Positions 1-8,467 of a DNA stretch of 64,000 nucleotides are shown here, one piece after another. Origin of the DNA: Beijerinckiaceae bacterium (GTDB lineage Bacteria > Pseudomonadota > Alphaproteobacteria > Rhizobiales > Beijerinckiaceae); contig CANGBX010000007.1 of the NCBI GenBank assembly GCA_947452455.1, forward strand, positions 124,001-188,000. The letters run 5' to 3'. Position 1 is the first letter of the stretch; each line of letters opens with the position of its first letter. The position numbers were made by a program, and so were the translations under genes. A model generated the notes under the pieces. The model did no database searches. It worked only from the letters and a program-made list of their open reading frames with translations, and had not been told where the DNA came from.

Positions 1-887
1 CCTTGTGCGGCACGCGCAAAGGCTTCGAGATTGTCACGCACAGCCATATGGGGTGCATCAAAGCGTGTTTGTGGCTCGGCATCGCGCATCACGCGTGTGA
101 CATCCCAGCCTGTCGGATTTTCGGGATGGGTGCGGTCGCGCACTTCCATCCAGCCTTGCGAACCATAAACAGCAAAGCGTCCGGCAAAGGGTGTTGTGAG
201 AATGGCGGTGATGGAGGCTGTCGCGCCGCTTTCAAACCCGAGTGTTACGGACAAAGTATCGCCATTGCCGAAATGGGTCGCGCGTGTTGCAAGACGCGCC
301 CAAGTTTCAACAGGCTTGCCCAGAAGCGAGATCGACAGATCAACGAGATGAATGCCTGTCGCCGATAGCGGCCCGACAGGTGCATGCACAGGCGAGAGGC
401 GCCAATTATCAGCGGGTAGTTTCAGGAATTTGTCCTGACTGAAATTGCCTTCAATGGCCAGCAACGTGCCGAATTCGCCGCGCTGTGCACGTTCGCGCAT
501 CTCAACAATGGCAGGCTCAAATCGCCGCTCATGGCCAATGCCTAGAGTGACACCAGCTTTTGCGATGGCAGCAAAAGCGGTTTCTGCTTCATCGGGGTCT
601 GTGCACAGCGGCTTTTCGCAAAAGACATGTTTGCCAGCAGCGGCCGCGGCAATGATTTGGGCCGCATGTTGCTTGTGCGGTGTGCAGAGAATGATAGCCT
701 GAACATCCGCGGCTTCCAGTGCATCTTCGAAACGGGTGCTTGTGCGCAGGCCAAGTGTTTCAGCTGCAGCGCGCGCTTTGTCATTGGGGTCAATGCCCAG
801 AACAGGGGTGATGACAGAGCTGCCTTGCATCACGCGGGCCAGCGTTTGCCCCCACCAGCCAAGCCCGACAATCGCGGCCTTCAACAT
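1..887 (-). CDS. Gfo/Idh/MocA family NAD(P)-dependent oxidoreductase (3' end beyond window)
   Basis: The reading frame is open from an ATG at 885-887 leftwards off the window, giving about 295 residues without a stop. The start follows a strong GGGAGGAA ribosome site. The N-terminus reads MLKAAIVGLGWWGQ, a GxGxxG Rossmann dinucleotide motif. CEKP at residues 90-93 carries the family's conserved lysine, and TGIHLVD with H180 matches the usual D-x-G-x-H-x-x-D active-site segment. Family members oxidise or reduce sugars, inositols and related alcohols in the cytosol. It reads in the same direction as the LysR gene just upstream and away from the DapA operon. The substrate cannot be read from sequence. 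Confidence 0.9.
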   Translation of the reverse strand, partial: MLKAAIVGLGWWGQTLARVMQGSSVITPVLGIDPNDKARAAAETLGLRTSTRFEDALEAADVQAIILCTPHKQHAAQIIAAAAAGKHVFCEKPLCTDPDEAETAFAAIAKAGVTLGIGHERRFEPAIVEMRERAQRGEFGTLLAIEGNFSQDKFLKLPADNWRLSPVHAPVGPLSATGIHLVDLSISLLGKPVETWARLATRATHFGNGDTLSVTLGFESGATASITAILTTPFAGRFAVYGSQGWMEVRDRTHPENPTGWDVTRVMRDAEPQTRFDAPHMAVRDNLEAFARAAQ

Positions 888-922
888 GCATTCCTCCCTG
901 CAAGACAAGGGAGGAGCTCGCG

Positions 923-1900
923 TTAAGCGCGGCTTCGGCGTCCCGTGCCCGTCTTTCCATTATCCCACGGGGGCGGGGCAAATATGTCAACCAGAAAATT
1001 GACAAAGACCCGCAGCCTTGGCGGCATGCGCTTGGTCTGCCGGAAGACTACGGCAATGTCGTAAGCATGGGTTCGCGTCTGCGGCATGATCTCGATCAGC
1101 AAGCCTGAATCGAGCAGCGGTTGGGCGTAATAGCGACCGACTTGCACGATGCCCAAACCGCTTGTCGCCGCTGCAATCAACCCGTCGCCGCTGTTAAATG
1201 TCATATAGGCGGTCTCGGGAATATTGGTCTTGGCGACAGCATCATTCAGCTGCCATTTGCGGACCTGTCCGTTGCGGGGGCGGCGATAAGTGATGCATTG
1301 GTGATGTGCGAGATCTGCGGCGCTCAAAGGCATGCCTTTCGTCTCGATATAACGGGGTGAGGCCACCAGCACATAGTCCACCGATGCCAGTTTTCTGACT
1401 GTCAGGCTGGAGGAGGGAATGTCTCCGACCTGTATCGCCGCATCAATGTTTTCGCTCGCTAAACCAGAGATAAAATCATCCAGCACCACTTCAACGGAAA
1501 TGGCCGGATAGGCGGCAGTGAAGCGCGCAAGACGCGGAATGACCCACATGCGCCCCAGCGCCGAGGGCACGGCAAAGCGCAGCGAGCCCGATGGCGTTTT
1601 GCCACTGCGCGAGACGGCCAGTTCTGCCTGTTCGAGATCGGCCACAATGCGTTTGCAGCGCTCGTAGAAATCAAGCCCCTCCGGAGTGGGTGAGACGGAA
1701 CGTGTGGTGCGATTGAGGAGCCGCACCGAGAGCTTTTGCTCGAGCCGGATGATGGTGGCCGAGACCGCCGATGTCGTGACCCCCATGGCCCGCGCGGTGG
1801 CCGAGAAAGAGCGCGTCTCGACCACGTTGAGAAACATCAAAAGCCCGTGCAGGCGATCCATAGGCGCGACCCGATTATCAACTTCAACATTGAAACTCAT
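923..1900 (-). CDS. LysR-family transcriptional regulator
   Basis: This is a typical LysR protein with an N-terminal winged helix-turn-helix (FLNVVETRSFSATARAMGVT followed by SAVSATIIRLEQKL) and a periplasmic-binding-like effector domain. The open frame gives 325 residues. The methionine at 1861 (MDRLHGLLMF) matches the usual family start better than the one at 1900, and neither has a clear ribosome site. It is transcribed away from the DapA/GST/ABC operon that starts at 2073, the classic arrangement for a regulator of a divergent catabolic operon. The Gfo/Idh/MocA gene lies 35 bases downstream and may be co-transcribed. The effector is unknown. Confidence 0.9.
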   Translation of the reverse strand: MSFNVEVDNRVAPMDRLHGLLMFLNVVETRSFSATARAMGVTTSAVSATIIRLEQKLSVRLLNRTTRSVSPTPEGLDFYERCKRIVADLEQAELAVSRSGKTPSGSLRFAVPSALGRMWVIPRLARFTAAYPAISVEVVLDDFISGLASENIDAAIQVGDIPSSSLTVRKLASVDYVLVASPRYIETKGMPLSAADLAHHQCITYRRPRNGQVRKWQLNDAVAKTNIPETAYMTFNSGDGLIAAATSGLGIVQVGRYYAQPLLDSGLLIEIMPQTRTHAYDIAVVFRQTKRMPPRLRVFVNFLVDIFAPPPWDNGKTGTGRRSRA

Positions 1901-2072
1901 TTGAGCACAGGGTCGGGGACAAATCCACTCCCTTGGGTCTAGGCTTGGGTCACAAGAAGAAGCCGAAAGGCGGGCCGGACGATTCTCCGGCCATAGGGAG
2001 GAGTGGCTCTGGTCTCAGGTAGGCTAGGCAACCGCATGTCCCCGCACGTAGGCATGAGATGCAGGAGCCGCT
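1901..2072. promoter_or_regulatory. Divergent LysR/DapA-operon promoter region with a CTTGGGT direct repeat
   Basis: This 172-base gap separates two divergent start codons. It contains the heptamer CTTGGGT twice, at 1932-1938 and 1944-1950, twelve bases apart. A regulator binding there would sit close to the LysR start. No convincing -35/-10 boxes were assigned. The AGGAGC ribosome site for the gene at 2073 lies at its right end. Confidence 0.4.
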
Positions 2073-2987
2073 ATGTCCCTCGTCCTAAAAGGCGTGATGC
2101 AAAGTCCGATCACCCCGCTGAAAGAAGATTTCAGCCCGGACCTCGCGACATTTGAAAAAATGGTCGATTTCCATGTCCGCACCGGCGCGACAGCGATTTC
2201 ATGGCCCCACCATAAGGGCGAGTCACACAATCTGACGATTTCCGAGCGCAAGGCCATGGCCGAAGTTGCGATCAAAACCGTCAATAAGCGCGTGCCGATT
2301 TCCATTCACGTCTCAGCACTGGCGCTGGAAGACACTTATGAGCTCGCGCGTCACGCGCAAAAGTCTGGTGCGGATGCGATCATCGCGATCACGCCCTATT
2401 TCTGGAAATACCCGCTCGAGTCGATTTACAATCACTTCGTCAATCTCGGCACGACCTTCGACATGCCGTTGATTGCTTATAATTCGCCTGATTATCTCGA
2501 TGGCATCGAGTTCACGGCAGAATTGACGGAACGCCTTCTCGAAAAGCTGCCGAACCTGATCGGCATGAAGGATGCGAGTTTCAATTCCGAACGCTTCTTC
2601 GAAATCCTGCGCGTTGCTCTGCCGATGCGTCCGGATTTTGCGATGATCGCTGGCGTTGAATATTTGCTTCCCTCCGTCTGCTTGGGCGGCAAGGGCTCTT
2701 ATTCATCGGCGGGCGCCATCTGCCCGAACCTTGTCAATAATCTCTTTGCGGCTTGCGAGAGCGGGAACTGGAAGCTGGCGCGCGAGCTGCAATATAAGCT
2801 CTCGCAGCTCTGGCATTTGTTCCGCGATCAATATCCGTCTTCGCTCAAGGGTGGCATGCAGATCATGGGCCGCAATGTTGGCCCCACCCGCGCGCCGCTG
2901 CCCACAGCAAGCCCTGAACGCATCAAGCATATCGAGAAGACGCTCGCCGAACTCGGCATTCTCGACACCGAACCCCACGGCTGGTGA
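2073..2987 (+). CDS. Dihydrodipicolinate synthase (DapA) family lyase, intact active site
   Basis: A 304-residue class I aldolase of the DapA/NAL superfamily. The TIM-barrel landmarks are present: Y136 in IAYNSP and the Schiff-base lysine K166 in LIGMKDAS. Family members cleave or form carbon-carbon bonds of 2-keto acids, or dehydrate them (dihydrodipicolinate synthase, N-acetylneuraminate lyase, keto-deoxy-sugar-acid aldolases and dehydratases). The substrate-binding pocket is divergent (AISWPHHKGES where DapA has a TTGE-type loop), so a biosynthetic lysine role is unlikely. It is first in an operon with a paralogue, a GST and an ABC importer, which suggests breakdown of an imported oxo-acid. 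The start has an AGGAGC ribosome site. Confidence 0.88.
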   Translation: MSLVLKGVMQSPITPLKEDFSPDLATFEKMVDFHVRTGATAISWPHHKGESHNLTISERKAMAEVAIKTVNKRVPISIHVSALALEDTYELARHAQKSGADAIIAITPYFWKYPLESIYNHFVNLGTTFDMPLIAYNSPDYLDGIEFTAELTERLLEKLPNLIGMKDASFNSERFFEILRVALPMRPDFAMIAGVEYLLPSVCLGGKGSYSSAGAICPNLVNNLFAACESGNWKLARELQYKLSQLWHLFRDQYPSSLKGGMQIMGRNVGPTRAPLPTASPERIKHIEKTLAELGILDTEPHGW

Positions 2988-3010
2988 GCGGAAGAGAAGG
3001 GGATAAAAAC

Positions 3011-3922
3011 ATGACCAAGTTCCATTTTGGCCTCGTCCATGCGCCGCTCACGCCTTTCGTCAACGGCAAGATTGATTTCGAGACTTCTGATAAGGCAATC
3101 GACTTCCACATTGCGCAGGGTGCGGAAGGTCTGGCGATCCCGACCCATGCTGGTGAGAGCGTCAGCCTGCCGGTTGCCGAGCGCAAAGCGTTGCTTGAAC
3201 GCGCGATCAAGAAAGCTGCAGGCCGCGTGCCTGTCATTGCCAATGTCAGCGAAGCGGGCACAGGCATTGCGGTTGATCTCGCCCAACATGCAAAAGCCGC
3301 TGGTGCGGCGGCTGTTATGGCGAGCGTTCCTTATTACTGGACGCCGCCAGATTCCATGTTGATCGAACATTTTGCGGCTATTGCAGAAGCGGCTTCGCTG
3401 CCGACCTATCTCTACAATTCACCGCACGAGATGAACAATGTGAAGATCAAGACGCCCGTCGTCATGGCGCTGATTGCAAAGTCTTCACATGTTGCGGGCC
3501 TCATTGATGTGTCGATGGACTGGCAGTTCATGATCGAGGTCATCGCCGACGCTTCACGCGTGAAGCCGGATTTCCAGCTGGTTGCCGGCACGGAATATAT
3601 GATCTCGGCGCATGCAACAGGGGCAACCGGCTTTTTGGCGCCCACCGCCATTGTCGCGCCGCAGCTCATGAAGAAGCTTTATGAGCATGTGTGCAAAGAG
3701 AAATACAAAGAAGCGCATGATCTGCAGGTCGATGCAGCCTTCCTGTATCGCTTGTTCGATAAGCACGGCGCAGCAGGCCTCAAGGTCGGCGCCAAACTTA
3801 TGGCGCGCGATTGCGGTCAGGCGCGTCCGCCACTCCCCATCATGGATGGCGTGGTGATTGACGAGATTGCCCATGAGCTCACAAAAGTGAAGGCGCTCGC
3901 GACTGAAAAACGCGGCTGGTAA
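3011..3922 (+). CDS. DapA-family paralogue lacking the Schiff-base lysine
   Basis: The ATG at 3011 follows AAGGGGA; an in-frame GTG at 2984 would overlap the previous gene but is less likely. The 303-residue protein is clearly homologous to the upstream lyase (same DFH, PTHAGES, YNSP landmarks, Y135). At the position of the catalytic lysine, however, the sequence reads AGLIDVS instead of IGMKDAS, so the Schiff-base residue is isoleucine (ATT codon, I165). The codon is unambiguous in the sequence. A class I aldolase cannot form its imine without this lysine, so the protein may be a non-catalytic partner of the first lyase, a binding or regulatory protein, or use another chemistry. There is no truncation or frameshift. 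Confidence 0.88.
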   Translation: MTKFHFGLVHAPLTPFVNGKIDFETSDKAIDFHIAQGAEGLAIPTHAGESVSLPVAERKALLERAIKKAAGRVPVIANVSEAGTGIAVDLAQHAKAAGAAAVMASVPYYWTPPDSMLIEHFAAIAEAASLPTYLYNSPHEMNNVKIKTPVVMALIAKSSHVAGLIDVSMDWQFMIEVIADASRVKPDFQLVAGTEYMISAHATGATGFLAPTAIVAPQLMKKLYEHVCKEKYKEAHDLQVDAAFLYRLFDKHGAAGLKVGAKLMARDCGQARPPLPIMDGVVIDEIAHELTKVKALATEKRGW

Positions 3923-3936
3923 GGCGAGGCGATCCC

Positions 3937-4590
3937 ATGATGCGGCTCTACACAGGCATGGAATCCGGCAATAGCTGGAAAGTGCGCATTCTACTTGAGC
4001 AGCTCGAAATTCCCTATGAGAAGGTCTATGTCGACCTTCTCACTTGGGAGCACAAGAAGAGGGAGTTTATCGCCAACATCAATCCGCGCGGGCAAGTGCC
4101 TGTGCTGGAAGATGGCGAGAACCGCTTCTGGGATTCGACCGCTTGCATGGTCTATCTCGCGCGCAAGATGAACCGCACCGATTGGCTGCCGCTGGAAGCT
4201 GATAAGATGGCGGATGTCATGCACTGGATCGCGCTGGCTCATTGCGAGATCCACTTCGGTCTTCAATATGGCCGTCGTGGCGTGATGCGTGACCGCTGGG
4301 TGATCGGCAATGGCTCCAACTTGCCCGAGTACCAGAAGTTCGGTCGCGGTGCGATGAACACGATGGAGACACGTCTGTCGAAACAGGATTGGCTGTCGGG
4401 TGACCACATCACCATCGCTGATATTGCCTGCTTTCCTTATGTGTTGAACTCACCCGAAGCTGGCATTCCGCATGATGAGTTTCCGGGCATCCGCCGTTGG
4501 CTAGATCGCTGTCTGGCCATGCCGCGTTGGGCCGAGCCGCCGCGTGCACCGACTCGTGATTATCCCGACATGCCAGCGGATGCAGGCTAA
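3937..4590 (+). CDS. Glutathione S-transferase family protein
   Basis: A 217-residue cytosolic GST. The thioredoxin-like N-terminal domain has MRLYTGMESGNSWKVRILLE (possible catalytic N12/S13 region), the cis-proline motif GQVPVLED (P55) and the glutathione-binding DS motif (D66-S67). The helical C-terminal domain contains the N-capping box TIADI near 159-163. Bacterial GSTs in catabolic operons often perform isomerisation, dehalogenation or ether cleavage with glutathione. It lies 14 bases after the second DapA-like gene and 11 bases before the permease gene, so it is almost surely co-transcribed. The specific reaction cannot be assigned. Confidence 0.88.
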   Translation: MMRLYTGMESGNSWKVRILLEQLEIPYEKVYVDLLTWEHKKREFIANINPRGQVPVLEDGENRFWDSTACMVYLARKMNRTDWLPLEADKMADVMHWIALAHCEIHFGLQYGRRGVMRDRWVIGNGSNLPEYQKFGRGAMNTMETRLSKQDWLSGDHITIADIACFPYVLNSPEAGIPHDEFPGIRRWLDRCLAMPRWAEPPRAPTRDYPDMPADAG

Positions 4591-4601
4591 GGACGGCGCG
4601 C

Positions 4602-6293
4602 ATGCAGGCGGGCACGCAGAGCAAGGAAAAAAGCGGGTGGACTTGGCAAAAGTCTCTGCCGCTCCTTGGTGTGTCCATGGGTATTTTGCTGATCATCGGC
4701 CCGTTTATGGCGGGCCTTGTGCGCTCGCTCTTGCTTTGGGTGGCTGATGATCCGCAAGTCTCGCTCGCCAACTACGCCTGGCTCTTCACGGACCGGCGCA
4801 TACAGACAGCAGCAATCAATTCTCTGATTTGCGGCACGGGCGCGATGAGCATCTCGCTGGTGCTGGGCACGTCGCTTGCGTGGATTGTCAGCCGCACCAA
4901 TGTGCCGGGACGTGAGATTTTCAAAACGCTCAATCTCATTCCCTTCTTCTTCTCGCCCTATGTCGGCGCGATCGGCTGGATTTTTCTCGTCGCGCCTTAC
5001 AGCGGCCTGATGCAAACCACGACTGCCACGCTTTTTGGTGGCCCCGTCGAAGGCCCGAATATTTATTCGCTGGCGGGCGTGATCTGGATTCTCTCGCTCT
5101 TCTACACGCCCTATGTTTATCTTTTCGTCATTTCGCCTTTGCAGCGCATGGATGCGGCTTTTGAAGATGCCGCGCGCGTGCATGGCGCAGGTTTCTGGAC
5201 AACGGTGCGGCTGATCACTTTGCCGCTTTTGCAGCCGGGGCTTCTCTCTGCAGCCTTGATTGTCTTTGTCACCAGTGCCGGCCTGTTCGATGTGCCGCTC
5301 GCACTCACTGCGACCAAAGGCATCCGCACCATGCCGACAGAAGTCTTTGCGCTGGTGCGCTATCCAAGCGATTTGGGTCGTGCGGCTGCCTTCGGTATTT
5401 TCATCACGGCCGTGACGGTGGCTTTGACTTTGTGGCAGCGCGCGCATCTGGCCAAACGTCGCTACGAGATTGTGTCGGGCAAAGGCTATAAGCCGCGCGT
5501 GATTGAATTGCGCCGCTCTGGAAAAATCATCGCGCTGACCATCGAGATCATCTTTCTCATGACCAGCGTTGTTCTGCCTGTGCTGGCGCTCATTCTTGTG
5601 GCTTTGTCACCGCTTTGGACTGGCAAGTTTAATCCCGCCAATGCGACGCTCGCCAATTTCAACTATGTGCTCTTTGAATATAGCCTCACGCGCCAAGCGA
5701 TCATGAATTCGCTCTTTCTGGCTGTGACGGGCGCAACCATCGGCGTGATGATCTCCGGCCTGCAGAGCTATTATCTGGTGCGCGTGCGCTCCGCGTTCAA
5801 AAGCTTTGTAGACGCGCTTTTGGCCTTGCCGCTTGGCATTCCGGGTATTGTGCTTTCGCTTTTCTTCCTGATTTTTGCGATCCGCACCCCGCTCTATGGC
5901 ACGCTCGCCATTCTGCTCATTGCCTATATTGCGCGCTTCTTTCCCTTTGCAACGCGCACGATCACGGCGATGTTATCAGCCATTCATCCGGAGCTTGAAG
6001 AAAGCGCGCGCGCCAATGGGGCCTCTTGGGGGCAGACCATGCGGATCATCTTGCTGCCGCTCCTGCGCCCGGCGCTGATCGCGGCTTGGATCATGCTCTT
6101 CATCATTTTCATTCGGGAGCTGGGCGCGAGTATTCTGCTCTATGCCAGTGGCACGGAAACGATCTCCATCGCCATGCTCCTCCTGTCGGAAAATTCGGTC
6201 GGTTATGTTGCAGCCCTTGCTCTCATCCAGCTGGTGCTGCTGTTGATCGGCTTCTCACTCTTCAGATTGACCCGGGCGCCCGTGGTCCAATAG
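4602..6293 (+). CDS. ABC transporter permease, fused double MetI-type (iron(III)/AfuB-FbpB-like)
   Basis: The 563-residue membrane protein carries two successive binding-protein-dependent permease domains. EAA-loop-like segments are FEDAARVHGAGFWTTVRLI in the first half and LEESARANGASWGQTMRII in the second. This duplicated architecture is typical of FbpB/AfuB and 2-aminoethylphosphonate-type permeases. It forms the inner-membrane channel for the ATPase and binding protein encoded next. The start ATG follows TAAGGA. The substrate need not be iron: the operon context (lyases, GST, SDR) points to an organic substrate. Confidence 0.9.
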   Translation: MQAGTQSKEKSGWTWQKSLPLLGVSMGILLIIGPFMAGLVRSLLLWVADDPQVSLANYAWLFTDRRIQTAAINSLICGTGAMSISLVLGTSLAWIVSRTNVPGREIFKTLNLIPFFFSPYVGAIGWIFLVAPYSGLMQTTTATLFGGPVEGPNIYSLAGVIWILSLFYTPYVYLFVISPLQRMDAAFEDAARVHGAGFWTTVRLITLPLLQPGLLSAALIVFVTSAGLFDVPLALTATKGIRTMPTEVFALVRYPSDLGRAAAFGIFITAVTVALTLWQRAHLAKRRYEIVSGKGYKPRVIELRRSGKIIALTIEIIFLMTSVVLPVLALILVALSPLWTGKFNPANATLANFNYVLFEYSLTRQAIMNSLFLAVTGATIGVMISGLQSYYLVRVRSAFKSFVDALLALPLGIPGIVLSLFFLIFAIRTPLYGTLAILLIAYIARFFPFATRTITAMLSAIHPELEESARANGASWGQTMRIILLPLLRPALIAAWIMLFIIFIRELGASILLYASGTETISIAMLLLSENSVGYVAALALIQLVLLLIGFSLFRLTRAPVVQ

Positions 6294-6313
6294 GCTTTGC
6301 CAAAACAAGGGGG

Positions 6314-7357
6314 ATGCGCGTGCAAGGGCAGGGACAGCCGGAAAGTTTCGTCACCATTTCAGGTGTGACGAAGAAATTCGGCGACTTCACAGCTTTGGAT
6401 GCTTTGTCGTTCTCGGTGCGCGAGGGTGGAACGCTCGCGCTCTTGGGCCCGTCTGGCTGTGGCAAAACCACCATGCTGCGCTGTCTGGCCGGATTGGAAA
6501 CGCCCGAAAGCGGTTTCATTTCGATTGCCGGCAAAGTCGTGTTCGACAGTGCCAAGGGCATCAATCTCAATCCGGAAGAGCGCGGGCTCGGCGTCGTGTT
6601 TCAATCCTATGCGGTCTGGCCGCATATGTCGGTTGTCGAAAATGTCGAGTTTCCTTTGCGTGTACGCGGCATCTCGAAGGAGGAGCGCCGCGCGCGGGCT
6701 ATGGAAATTCTGGAGATTGTCGGGCTTGGCCAATATGCGCAGCGCTCGGCGACGCAATTATCAGGCGGCCAGCAACAGCGCGTCGCACTGGCGCGTGCGC
6801 TTGTTCATAAGCCTGCACTCGTCTTGTTTGATGAAGCCTTGTCCAATCTCGATGCCGCTTTGCGCGAGCATATGCGACTTGAATTAAAAGCTTTGCAAGA
6901 CAAGCTCGGTTTTACCGCGCTTTATGTCACGCATGATCAGGGTGAAGCGCTGGGTCTGGCGGAGACCATCATCCTCATGAACGCAGGACGCATTGATACA
7001 TCAGGTCTGGCGCGTGATGTCTTCATGAACCACCGCACTTCTTTTGCGGCGCTCTTCTTTGGTCTCAATGTCATTGAAGCGGACAAGCTGCCCGGCATGA
7101 CGGGCACGAAATTCATCGCCTTCCAGCGCGAACATGCGCATCTGTCATCTGTCACAGATAGCGCGGCGCAGAATGGTGATCTCGTTGTGCCGGGTCGCAT
7201 TGCCACGCGCTCGTTCCAAGGCCTTGTGGATGAATATGCTATTGATCTGGCGGAAGGCGTCTCGATCCGTGTGTTGGATGGACAGGGGCATTTTTCGCCG
7301 GGCGATCAGGTTCATGTGAGGATCAAAGCCGGAAATCTTTTCCGGCTCAATGATTGA
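6314..7357 (+). CDS. ABC transporter ATP-binding protein (Fbp/Pot-type) with TOBE domain
   Basis: Starting from ATG 6314 (a GTG at 6320 has better spacing to AAGGGGG), the protein has about 347 residues. It has a Walker A GPSGCGKT (45-52), Q-loop Q97 in VVFQSYAVWP, signature LSGGQQQR (149-156), Walker B LVLFDE (169-174) and switch histidine H207 in YVTHDQGE. The roughly 110 residues after the nucleotide-binding domain form a TOBE-like C-terminal region. It energises the preceding permease and the following binding protein. It is the only non-Liv, non-Mod ABC ATPase in the window and so could also serve the ATPase-less importer at 53.3-56.1 kb. Confidence 0.92.
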   Translation: MRVQGQGQPESFVTISGVTKKFGDFTALDALSFSVREGGTLALLGPSGCGKTTMLRCLAGLETPESGFISIAGKVVFDSAKGINLNPEERGLGVVFQSYAVWPHMSVVENVEFPLRVRGISKEERRARAMEILEIVGLGQYAQRSATQLSGGQQQRVALARALVHKPALVLFDEALSNLDAALREHMRLELKALQDKLGFTALYVTHDQGEALGLAETIILMNAGRIDTSGLARDVFMNHRTSFAALFFGLNVIEADKLPGMTGTKFIAFQREHAHLSSVTDSAAQNGDLVVPGRIATRSFQGLVDEYAIDLAEGVSIRVLDGQGHFSPGDQVHVRIKAGNLFRLND

Positions 7358-7371
7358 TAGGGGAGGCAGAA

Positions 7372-8463
7372 ATGACATTCGTGCGTCACGCCCTGAGTGC
7401 TTCTTTTGCTCTGATGCTTTCGGCCGTTCAGGTCATGGCGCAAGAGATTCCGGCAGCCAAAGGCCTGTCGGATACGGATCGATCCGAATTGATGCAGATG
7501 ATTGAAGCGGCCAAAAAAGAAGGCTCGCTCAATTATTCTGACACGATCATTCAGCCGACCACCAATGATGTGCTGGTGGCAGCTTTCCGCACTTATTACG
7601 GATTGCCCACGTCGTTTCCGGTGAATTACACACTGCTCACCAGTGGCGCGATGATCACGCGCGTGGAACAAGAGCTCGCAGCCAATCGCATTACCTTCGA
7701 TGTGGCAGCTATTGGTTCGCCGACATGGACATTCGAGCGTCAGAAGACCGGCGCCTTTATGAATTACAAGTCGAAGCAATATGCTTTCTATCAGGATGCG
7801 ATCAAACAGGGCCTCGGCATTGATGGCTTTTTTGTTCTGAACGGTGGTTATGCGCAGATCCCGATCTGGAACACCGAAATTCTCGACTTTAAAGGCAAGA
7901 GCTACAAAGAAGCGCTTGCTGCCTCGACGCCCGGTCGTTTCTCGATTGGCGATGTGGTGCAATCAGAATCGCATCTGACGACCTATGCAGGCTTGCGTCA
8001 GGTTTTGGATGTCGATTTCTTCAAGGAAATGGCGAAGAAAAAGCCGACCTTTGTGGGTCGCTCCGAGCAATCCGCGCAGCGTATTCTCACCGGCCAAGAC
8101 GTGATGGCTTTTGGGGGCAATCCTTCGCGCGTGCACCAGTCAAATCAGAAGGGCGCCAAGCTGAGGATCCTCTATCCGGAAGAAGGTTTTACCTTCTTGC
8201 CGCAATTGACCTTCATTCTCGCCAAGGCGCCGCACCCCAATGCGGCCAAGCTCTGGATGGATTTTATTCTGTCTGATGCAGGTCAGAAAATTCTGGCGGA
8301 CAAGGAAGCTTTGATTTCCGCGCGCGCCGGTTTTCAATCACCGATCCCCGATATCGCACCCAATTTCGCGTCGCTGAAAATCATCAAGGTTGACTGGGAG
8401 AAAATGTCCGCCCAGCAATTGATGAAATATCGCGACGAATGGGTTTCCATCTTCAACCCGTGA
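7372..8463 (+). CDS. Periplasmic ABC solute-binding protein (family 1, iron/phosphonate type)
   Basis: The ATG at 7372 follows AGGGGAGG; a TTG at 7354 would overlap the ATPase stop and is less likely. The 363-residue precursor starts with a Sec signal peptide (MTFVRHALSASFALMLSAV, probable cleavage after VMA). The body has features of family 1 extracellular binding proteins, including a conserved AANRITFDVAAIG-like hinge and the C-terminal ANAAKLWMDFILSDAGQ segment (A-K-L-F-x-D-F-L type). It should deliver the substrate to the permease encoded at 4602. The SDR gene starts 4 bases after its stop. Confidence 0.88.
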   Translation: MTFVRHALSASFALMLSAVQVMAQEIPAAKGLSDTDRSELMQMIEAAKKEGSLNYSDTIIQPTTNDVLVAAFRTYYGLPTSFPVNYTLLTSGAMITRVEQELAANRITFDVAAIGSPTWTFERQKTGAFMNYKSKQYAFYQDAIKQGLGIDGFFVLNGGYAQIPIWNTEILDFKGKSYKEALAASTPGRFSIGDVVQSESHLTTYAGLRQVLDVDFFKEMAKKKPTFVGRSEQSAQRILTGQDVMAFGGNPSRVHQSNQKGAKLRILYPEEGFTFLPQLTFILAKAPHPNAAKLWMDFILSDAGQKILADKEALISARAGFQSPIPDIAPNFASLKIIKVDWEKMSAQQLMKYRDEWVSIFNP

Positions 8464-8467
8464 GGGC

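Noticed and set aside
2984-3010. GTG 2984 as start of the second DapA-like gene
   Set aside because: ATG 3011 has a better ribosome site and yields the usual family N-terminus.
4587-5447. Minus-strand open frame of about 286 codons, very rich in charged residues
   Set aside because: Antisense to the double permease; hydrophobic codons read backwards give this composition.
6026-6313. Extended N-terminus of the ABC ATPase inside the permease gene
   Set aside because: No homology in that stretch; a start at 6314 or 6320 gives the normal ATPase length.
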